From Muscardinus avellanarius (taxonomy: Eukaryota > Chordata > Mammalia > Rodentia > Gliridae): a DNA stretch of 64,000 bases. A model generated the notes under the pieces. It ran no database searches and was not told the DNA's origin. It worked only from the letters and a program-made list of their open reading frames with translations. The translations under genes and the position numbers were made by a program. Positions 56,236 through 64,000 of this stretch are shown here, piece by piece. Location: NCBI GenBank assembly GCA_963383645.1, contig OY726573.1, forward strand, positions 16,381,158 through 16,445,157, written 5' to 3'. Positions within the stretch are counted from its first letter, which is position 1; each line of letters starts with the position of its first letter.

Positions 56236-58552
56236 ATGACAAAGGATTACCAAGACCTCCAGCACCTGGACAATGAGGACGGCCACCACCAGCTCCGCAG
56301 AGGTGAGGCTGCCGCCCACCGGGAAGGGCTCCTGGCTCAGTCCCAGCTCTGTCCCCTCACAGGAAACGCAGCCGAGCTCCGCTGGGCAGGAAGATGAGCT
56401 TCCTGTCCATTCCTCTTAGGCCACCTCTTCCTTTCTTCTTTTGACATGGGGACCCATGGCCGGTGTGTGGTGTGTGTGTGGCATGTCTGTGTGGTTTGTG
56501 TATGTGGTGTGTGGTGCGTGTGGGGTGTGTGTTTTGTGTATGTGGTGTGTATGTGGTGTTGGGGTCAGCTTGGTGGGAGGGGTAGGTTGAGGATCCCTGA
56601 GGGAGGCTGAGGGTCTCTGCTGAGGAAGGATGAGGACCCCCCTGCACCCCAAACAAGCTCTTCTGGCCTGGGGGGATTCACTTTGGGGGAGAAAGTGACA
56701 TTGGGGAGGAGAAAGGAGCGGAGGTCCCCCACTCCCTCCAGGAACAGGGCTGAGGGTGGGAGAGACCTGGCCTTCTCTCCTGGCACGCAGCCAGAGCCCG
56801 GTGCGACTCACGGAGACCTCCCCTTTCCTGGGGAGCAGCGATTGGTGAAGCTCGTGGCTGCAGTGACGCAGCTGTGCCGCCAGGGGTCAGCAAAGGCCCG
56901 GGCCCCGGGCGGTGCCCGAGAAGGTCAAAGCTTTACCCTGTGCGGATAGATTCTTTTCGTTGTTTTGACACCGCCGCCGCTAGGCCTTCAGAGTCGTCCA
57001 CTGGTCCCTCCTAGTCCACTAGGGTAGCCATGGCCAGCGCCTCTCCAAGGTCCCCGGTGCTGCTCCAGGCTGCTCTGTCCCTGACCCCGCAGCACCCTCT
57101 CTTGCAGGGCCGCCTCCTCCCCAGCCTCTGCTGCGGCGCCTCTGCTCCGGACCCTGGCTTCTCCTGCTCTCCCTGGGCTTCAGCCTCCTTCTGCTGGTGG
57201 CCCTCTGTGTGATCGGATCCCAAAGTGGGTGCCCAGGGGTGGGCAGAGGAGGGAGCAATAGCCGGAGGGAGGTGTTAGTGGAGGCCAGTGGTGCGGGTGC
57301 CCACCGGTGGTCAGCACCGCCGCACTTGGTCATACCCACGCCCTCTCCTGCAGACTCCCAGCTGCAGGGGGAGTTGCGGGCCCTGAGAGAGACCTTCAAC
57401 AACTTCACAGTGAGCTCCGAAGCAGAGGTCAAGGCCCTGAGCACCCAGGGTGAGGGGGCGGGGCGGGGCGGGGGCGGGCGTTGCTCACCTCGAGGACCGC
57501 GGGATGCTGAGCAGGTCTTTCGCCAGGAGGCAATGTGGGAAGGAAGATGAAGTTGCTGGAGTCCCAGCTGGAGAAACAACAGCAGGACCTGAATGAAGGT
57601 CAGAGACCAAGTGTGCGCGTGTGCGCAGGTGTAGGGATGTCTCTCAGGTCTAACAGAGGCACCTTGGCAGGGGCATCTGTGACTGGTCTTTCCGGTGAGA
57701 TGACAGACCCCTAACGACATTGACCCTATTTTCCCTCCCTCCCTGCTTCCCTGGGCCTCTGTCTCTCAAGACCACTCCAGCTTGCTGCTCCACGTGAAGC
57801 AGTTTGTATCTGACCTGCGAAGCTTGAGCTGTCAGATGGCGGTGCTCCAGGGCAATGGTGAGGGGGCTCCCAACCCTGCTCTCCCACCCATATCCTTCCC
57901 CAGCCAGTGCCTCAGTCCCCCTCCCCCTCCCCTCAGGCTCCCAGAAGACCTGCTGCCCCATTAACTGGGTGGAGTACAATGGCAGCTGCTACTGGTTCTC
58001 CAACTCTGGGAAGCCCTGGCCCGAGGCTGACAAGTACTGCCAGCTGGAGAATGCCCACCTGGTGGTCGTCAACTCCAGGGAGGAGCAGGTGAGGCCGGCA
58101 GCCTCTCCGGGGAGGCTGGCTGGTGTAAGCGAGGTCACCGAGGCTGCTCTTCTCTCTCTAGAACTTTATCCAGCACCACACGGGCCCTTTGAATACATGG
58201 ATGGGCCTAACAGACCACAACGGGCCCTGGAAATGGGTGGATGGGACTGACTACGAGACAGGCTTCACGTGAGTCTGTGCCCTTCCATCTCTGTGACCAT
58301 CTTGCTTCCCAGCCTGTGGCCCCAGGGCGGGAGGGGCTCCTGGGCTCCGGCTGAGAGTCCCACCTCCCAGGACACACGCTGTCTCCTGTCCACAGGCACT
58401 GGAGGCCAGACCAGCCGGATGACTGGTATGGGCATGGACTGGGCGGAGGCGAGGACTGTGCCCATTTCACCAATGATGGTCGCTGGAACGACGACGTCTG
58501 CCAGAGGCCCTACCGCTGGGTCTGCGAGATAGAGCTGGGCAAGAGCAGCTAG
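56236..58552 (+). CDS. ASGR1: Asialoglycoprotein receptor 1 (hepatic lectin H1)
   Basis: Type II membrane protein of hepatocytes; with ASGR2 it takes up glycoproteins ending in galactose or GalNAc. Coding exons: 56236-56302, 57108-57224, 57354-57449, 57527-57598, 57771-57857, 57937-58088, 58162-58268, 58396-58552; 855 nt, 284 residues plus stop. The tail [12 protein letters not shown] has the YQDL endocytosis signal. The transmembrane segment is [20 protein letters not shown] in exon 57108-57224. A coiled-coil stalk follows (exons 4-6). The C-type lectin domain starts at [16 protein letters not shown] and contains the galactose-type QPD motif in [20 protein letters not shown] and the calcium-binding WNDD. 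The C-terminus ends ELGKSS, shorter than human. The acceptor before the ATG is probably at 56217. Confidence 0.97.
56461..56561. repeat. Imperfect GT-rich stretch in ASGR1 intron
   Basis: About 100 bases of interrupted GTGT and GGTGTGT words. Too irregular for one simple unit. Confidence 0.9.
56922..56930 (+). promoter_or_regulatory. HNF4/COUP half site in ASGR1 intron
   Basis: AGGTCAAAG is the core of a DR1 nuclear-receptor site, but a second half is not clear. Listed because ASGR1 is expressed in liver. Binding is a guess. Confidence 0.25.
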
Positions 58553-58773
58553 GACCCTCTGCCCCTGATTTATTGTCTTATTGCCTGGAGCTGCCCAGGT
58601 CTGGGACTGGGACTGGGAAGCCTGCTCTCTGCCTGGGGGTCTCCACTTTCTTGGGGATTTTTATCTAGGGTTCTCAGGGGGAGGGGAAAGGATGGTGTCC
58701 GAGGCCTGTGATGATGTCTGGAGGGGCGGAAACCCAGGATTCTCTGCAGCGCGTAGCTTATTACTGTAGCTGT

Positions 58774-58776
58774 TGT

Positions 58777-58836
<60 letters not shown>
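58774..58836. repeat. (GT)n microsatellite in the ASGR1 3' region
   Basis: About 60 bases of GT with one GTTT interruption near the left end, 220 bases after the ASGR1 stop. No AATAAA was found between 58553 and 59000, so the transcript end is uncertain. Confidence 0.95.
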
Positions 58837-58839
<3 letters not shown>

Positions 58840-58979
58840 AGAGTAAAAGGAGGGGAAATGTATTTAAACATTCTATGAACTGTCTAGTTACTGGAGATGA
58901 TGCTCTGGGAGTGGATGTTGGGCCTTAGGAAGCCCTGGGCAGGCAGAGGCACCATGACAAAGGAATGACCCTAGGCCGA

Positions 58980-59080
58980 CGGGCCTGGTTGGGAACCTGG
59001 CTTTGAAATTCCAGGTCTGTGAACTTGGGCCACTCTTCTGTCCTCCGAGTCATAGCTGTAAAATCAGATTGTCACTGGAG
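58980..59080 (+). repeat. MIR-like fragment
   Basis: GGTCTGTGAACTTGGGCCAC followed by TCATAGCTGTAAAATCAG follows the MIR core order. It is diverged. Confidence 0.5.
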
Positions 59081-59147
59081 ACCACCTACTTGCAGCATAC
59101 CCTTAGTACTGAACCACCCTGATTTGCTGAGTGCTTCAAAAATGTCA

Positions 59148-61780
59148 AACGAGCCGGGCACAGTGCCTCCAGCCGTAATTCCAGCTACTTGGGAGGCAGA
59201 TGGAGGAGGATCACAAGCTCCAGGCTAGCACTGGCAACTCGTGAGACCCTGTCTCAAAATAAGACAAAAAGGGCCTGGGCGTAGCTCAGTGGTAGAGGGC
59301 ACTTGCCTGGCATGCTTGAGGCCCTGGGTTCCATCTCTAATACTAAGGAAGGACAGACAACGCCGAATGAAACTCGCTGGTGTCTTCTGCATTCATTACA
59401 TTAAACAGAAACCGCATTCAAGCCAGGCGTGGTGGCACATGCTTGTAATCCCAGCATTCGGGAGGCTGAGACAGGAAGATCACGGTTCGAGGACACCCTC
59501 AGCTACTTAGTGAGGCCCTCTGCAACTCAGCGAGACCCTGTTTTAAAATAAAGAATAAAAAATAAGGCTGGGGGTGTAGACTGCCTCTGAGTCCCATCCC
59601 CAGTGCTGTAAAATAAATAAATAAATAAAATAAAGTAAAAAATAAAAAATAGTGCTGGGAGTGTAGCTTGGAGGTAAAATGCCTCTGGGTTCCATCCCCA
59701 GTACTGCAAAAAACCCCAAACAACAACAACAAAAAATAACCCGGGTGTGGTGGTGCACACATGTAATCTCAGCATTTTGGAGCCTGAGAGAGGAGGATTG
59801 TGGTTTGAGGCCAGCCTCAGCTACTTAGTGAGGCCCTATTTCAAAGTAAAGAATAAAAAGCCGGGTGTGGTGGGGCACACTTGTAATCCAGCATTCAGGA
59901 GGCCGAGACCAGAGGATCGCGGTTCTCGGACAGCCTCAGCTACTTAGTGAGGCCCTGTTTCAAAATAAAGAATAAAACACAGGGCAGGGGATATAGTTCA
60001 GAGGTCAAATGCTTCTGGGTTCCATCTCCAGACCCGCAAAAAAAAAAAAAAAAAAAAAAAAGAATAAAAAATAGGGCTGGGTGGGGGTGTAGCTCCGAGG
60101 TAGAATGCCCCTGGGTTTCATCCCTGGTACTGCAAAAACTAAAAAACTAACTAAATAAATAGGGCTGAGGGTACACAAGAAAAGTATATTCTTTCTTTTC
60201 TTTTCTTTTCTTTTCTTTTCTTTTTTTGGTGGTACTGGGGTTCCTGGAAGCCCTTCTATCACTGGGCTACACTCCCAGACCTATTTTATATTTTTTTAAA
60301 TTTGGAAACAGGGTCTCTTAAGCCAGCGAGGCTGGTTCTGAACAAGCGCGATCCTCCTGTCTCCACCTCCCAAGTGTGGGGATTACAAGCGTACGCCACC
60401 ACGCCCGGCTATTGTTTCTTTTTTTATTTTTTGTGGTAATGGGGATGGAACCCAGGGACATTCTACCTCCAAGCTGCACCCCCAGCCCTATTTTTTATTC
60501 TTTATTTTGAAACAGGGTCTCATTGAGTTGTGAGGACCTCACTAAGTAGCTGAGGCTGTTTGTGAACCATGATCCTCCTATCTCAGCCTCCCGAATGCTG
60601 GGATTACAAGTGTGTGCCACAATACCCAGCTTAGAAAAGTATATTCTAAAAAAGACATTTTATATATATAATTTTTTTTTTTGGACGGGTCTGGAGATGG
60701 AACCCAGAGTTGTTTGATCTCCGAGCTACACCCCCTGCCCAATTTTTATTCTTTATTTTGAAACAGGGCCTCACTGAGTTGTGGAGGGCCTCACTAAGTA
60801 GCTGAGACTTTCCACTAACCTCGATCCTCCAGTCTCAGCCTCCCAAATGCTGGGATTACAAGCGTGCCCCACCATGCCTGGCAGCATATAATTTTCTCAC
60901 CATCTTTTTTATTTTTTATTTTTGCTGAGGCTGCAATCCTTGTATCTCAAGCTTCCCAAGTACATGTGTATCACCATGCCCAGCTACCTAGTTCATTAAT
61001 TTTTTTTTTTTTTTTTGCGGTACTGGGGATGGAATCCAGGGGCATTCTATACCCCAAGCCCTATTTTTTATTCTTAATTTTAAAACAGGGTATCACTGAG
61101 TTGCAAAGGGCCTAAGTAGCTGAGGTTGCCAGCGAACTGCAATCTTCCTGCCTCGGCCTCCCAAGTACTGGGATTACAAGCGTACGCCACCACACCTGAC
61201 CCTATTCATTTAATTTTACTTGCAATTTTTTGTTGTTGTTGTGGTGGTGGTACTAGTAATTGAACCCAGGGGCATCTACCTCTGTGCTACACCCTCAGCC
61301 CTATTTTTTTATTCTTTATTTTGAAACGGGGTCTCACTAAATTGCGGAGGACCTCACTAAGTAGCTGAGGCTGGAGGTGAACTTGCTATCCTTCTGTTTC
61401 AATCTCCTAAGTAAGGGGAATACAAGCTTGCGCCACCATGCCTGGCTTGTATTTTTATAAATTTCTGGCTTCTCTTCGGGGGCATTTACTTTGTTTTCTT
61501 TTTCAAGCTTCTTGAGCGAAAGCACAGCTTATTCTAAATCATCCATTCTCTGTTTGCATAAACACACTCCTGGCCTGGTTGCTAGTCTCCTCCTGAGAGA
61601 CACTTAGTTAGGACCTTCCCATGACGTCAGCAGACCCTGGGCTCATTGTACATTCTAATCACACGACTTTTGCACATTGATTCTTTTGATTTTTTTTGGG
61701 GGGTGGGGTCTGAGGATGGAACCCCTGGCATTCAATCTCTGAGCTACACCCCTTGCCCATTTTTTATTCTTTTATTTTGT
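59148..61780. repeat. SINE block downstream of ASGR1
   Basis: Plus: 59148-59350 (B1 part plus an ID monomer that keeps ACTTGCCTGGCATGC), 59420-59612, 59645-59705 (right half only), 59738-59850, 59860-60035 and 60068-60140 (right half only). Minus: 60220-60410, 60425-60630, 60670-60882, 60920-60990 (fragment), 61005-61198, 61235-61445 and 61690-61780 (right half only). (TTTTC)n at 60193-60223. 61445-61690 is single-copy apart from a T-run. Confidence 0.8.
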
Positions 61781-62165
61781 TGTTTTTTTCTTTTTTTAAA
61801 TTTATTTTTATTGGTGCATTGTAATCATATATCACATTGGAATACAAGACTTGAGAGGATATATAAGCACACATCATTCAATTAGCCCTCATACAGCCCC
61901 CATCTCATTCCCTCTCCCTCTCTCCATCCCATGCTTGTTTGGTGATTAACTTTAATACATTTGTTTATGTACCTCCGGCGTTTTAAAGAGGCTCCATCCT
62001 CCCCTATTCCATACCCTCTGATTGGTCACCTTAATTGCTTCACTATAGGGCCCTTTCTACAACTCAACCTCTTCTTATTGCCCCTTTCCTCCTAGTTATT
62101 GCTGATTAGGGGAAGCATCTGGTTTTTATTTTCTGCGATATTTCTCTGTGCATGCCGGGTTGCAA
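61780..62165 (-). repeat. Interspersed repeat next to the minisatellite
   Basis: A T-rich start (61780-61815) is followed by ATTGGTGCATTGTAATCATA and a C/T-rich part (CATCTCATTCCCTCTCCCTC). This wording recurs in squirrel interspersed repeats as I remember them, but I cannot name the family. On the minus strand it would end in an A-rich tail. Confidence 0.4.
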
Positions 62166-62179
62166 GTACCGATCCCACT

Positions 62180-63830
62180 CTTGACGGCCCCAGTAGTGGC
62201 CTGGCTACCCGGTGGACTGATCCAGACCTCACTGGCTCAAGCAGCAGCCTTGCCTCATGGGAAGCCCTGATACTGGCCTCGCTGGCCCCCACACCAGCCT
62301 AACCCCTCGGCTGGCTCCGATCCCAGCCTCGGTGGCCCCAGCACAGGCCTAGCCTCAAGGCAGGCTCCGTCCCAGCCTCGCTGACCCTGGCACCAGCCTA
62401 ACCCCTCGACAGACTCCTCTCCTGGCTTCGGAGGCCCCATCTCCGGCCTTGCCTCATGGCAGGCTCCGATCCTAGCCTCGCTGGCCACGGCACCGGCCTA
62501 ACCCCTCGGCAAGCTCCGATCCCAGCCTCGGAGGCCCCAGCACCAGCCTTGCCTCACTGAAGGCTCCGATCTTGGCCTTGCTGGCCTCGGCACCGGCCTA
62601 ACCCCTTGGCAGGCTCCAATCCCAGCCTCAGAGGCCTTACTAGCGGTCTTGCCTCACAGCAGATTCCGATGCCGGCCGCTCAGCAGGCTCCGATCCCAGC
62701 CTCAGAGGCCCCAGTAGCGGCCTTGCCTCACGGAAGGCTCCTATACCAACCATTGGCCCTGGCACTGGCCAAACCCCTCGGCAGTCTCCGATCCCGGCCT
62801 CAGAGGTCCCAGCACTGGCCTTGCCTCATGGCAGGCCCCGATCCCGGCCTCGGCGGCTCCGGCACTGGCCTAACACCTCGGCAGGCTCCGATCCTGGCCT
62901 CGGAGGCCTCAGTAGCAGCCTTGCCTCATGGAAGGCTCTGATGCTGGCCGCTGGCCCCGGCACAAGCCTAACCCCTCAGCAGGCTCTGATCCCGACCTTG
63001 GAGGCCCCAGTAGCGGCCTTGCCTCATGGCAGGCTCCAATGCTGGCCGCTGGCCCCGGCATCAGCCTAACCCCTCGGCAGGCTCCGATTCTGACCTTGGA
63101 GGCCCCAGTAGCACCCTTGCCTCACAGCAGGCTCAGATGCCCGCCATTGGCCCTGGCACCAGCCTAACCCCTGGCAGGCTCTGATCCCGGCCTCAGAGGC
63201 CCCAGCACCAGCCTAACCCCTCAGCAGGCTCTGATCCTGGCCTCGCAGGCCCCAGTAGCAGCCTTGCCTCATTGGCTCTGATGCCGGCCATTGGCCCCGG
63301 CTCTGGCCTTACCCCTCGGCAGGCTCTGATCCTGGCCTCGCAGGCCCCAGCACCAGCCTTGCCTCATGGCAGGCTCTAATCCCTGCCTCGCTGGCCCCGG
63401 CACCAGCCTAACCCTTCGGCAGGCTCTGATCCCAGCCTCGGAGGCCTCAGCTCCAGCCTTGAGTCATGGCAGGCTCCGATGCCAGCCGTTGGCCCCGGCA
63501 CTGGCCTAACCCCTCGGCAGGCTCTGATCCCAACCTCGGAGGCCCCAGCACCGGCCTTGCCTCACGGTAGGCTCCAATCCTGGCCTTGCTGGCCCCAACA
63601 CCGGCCTAACCCCTCGGCAGGCTCCGATCCTGACCTCAAAGGCCCCAGCGCCGGCCTTGCCTCACGGCAGGCTCCGATCCCAGCCTCACTGGCCCCAGCA
63701 CTGGCCTAACCCCTTGGCAGGCTCTGATCCCACCCTCGGAGGCTCCAGCACCGGCCTTGCCTCACAGCAGGGTCCAATCCCAGCTTTACTGTGTCTGTCG
63801 CTCGCCTCACCCCTTGGCAGGCTCCAGTCT
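62180..63830. repeat. GC-rich minisatellite, about 100-bp dimeric unit
   Basis: The landmark CCTAACCCCTCGGCAGGCTC recurs near 62298, 62397, 62497, 62597, 62769, 62869, 62967, 63065, 63163, 63212, 63307, 63407, 63505, 63605, 63705 and 63805. Spacings are mostly 98-100, once 49, and once about 172 over a shortened stretch. Each unit consists of two related halves of about 50 bp: one with CCTAACCCCTCGG, the other with CCTTGCCTCATGG; both continue with CAGGCTCCGATCC. The unit length is not a multiple of three and no frame is consistently kept, so it is not coding. Confidence 0.95.
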
Positions 63831-64000
63831 GAGCACCCTCTTCGCCCAGCCATTTGTCCCATGTTCTTGAGGGTGCGTGGTGGTAGCATTCTGTCTCTGG
63901 GGTTATTACTTCAAAGGTTCCAGGTGTAATGCATCAGATCTCTGCCTCCCCTGAGTACTGGCCACTGCTTTTGCCACTGCCTCCACCATTTAAAATCTTT

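Noticed and set aside
57019..57720. Open frame of 233 codons antisense to ASGR1
   Set aside because: It spans ASGR1 exons and introns on the other strand, matches no family I know, and depends on GC-rich composition.
62606..63709. Repetitive proteins encoded by the minisatellite
   Set aside because: Frames such as GLTPRQAPILASEAPVAALP arise because the unit lacks stops. The 98-100 bp period is not a multiple of three, so no frame continues.
62180..63830. CRISPR array
   Set aside because: Units are contiguous and diverged without unique spacers, and the organism is a mammal.

Overview
This is a stretch of mammalian nuclear DNA, most likely from a squirrel-family (sciurid) rodent. It carries spliced, intact copies of four neighbouring genes, in the order of human 17p13.1 (reversed here): DVL2 (+), ACADVL (-), DLG4/PSD-95 (+) and ASGR1 (+). 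The rodent assignment rests on dozens of copies of a two-part SINE: a 7SL/B1-like left part starting GCCGGGCGTGGTGG, an A-rich linker, then a tRNA/ID-like right part with an A-box (TAGCTCAGAGGTAGA) and a B-box (GGTTCCATCCCC). Such B1-ID dimers are known from squirrels. ASGR1 is also 284 residues, the length I recall for mouse and rat rather than the human 291.

Layout. 1-8.77 kb: DVL2, entered in the intron before its second coding exon; 14 exons follow, giving residues 66-736. 8.85-14.34 kb: all 20 coding exons of ACADVL on the minus strand (655 codons), tail-to-tail with DVL2. The microRNA gene mir-324 lies in one of its introns on the opposite strand. 15.5-45.4 kb: DLG4, head-to-head with ACADVL. 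It has 20 coding exons for the palmitoylated alpha form (721 codons), three upstream exons for the L27-containing beta form, a possible further first exon, and a 99-nt exon extension. 45.4-55 kb: a repeat-rich gap. 56.2-58.6 kb: eight coding exons of ASGR1. 59-64 kb: SINEs, then a GC-rich minisatellite (about 100-bp unit, about 17 units) that may belong to a composite retroelement.

The genes are neighbours but do not form one pathway: Wnt signalling scaffold (DVL2), mitochondrial beta-oxidation (ACADVL), postsynaptic scaffold (DLG4) and liver asialoglycoprotein receptor (ASGR1). Exon boundaries were placed by reading frame, GT/AG (once GC/AG) and recalled family sequences; no alignment was run.

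Most unusual points: (1) two SINEs of the same subfamily have each inserted a few bases inside an intron, in DVL2 and in DLG4, and the target-site duplication copied the exon end together with its 5' splice site; (2) a CpG-rich candidate first exon in DLG4 intron 1 with a Cys-Leu-Cys motif in the right frame; (3) two clusters of RFX X-box palindromes in DLG4 introns; (4) an 877-nt pyrimidine-rich intron before DLG4 exon 18; (5) the minisatellite/composite element at the right end.
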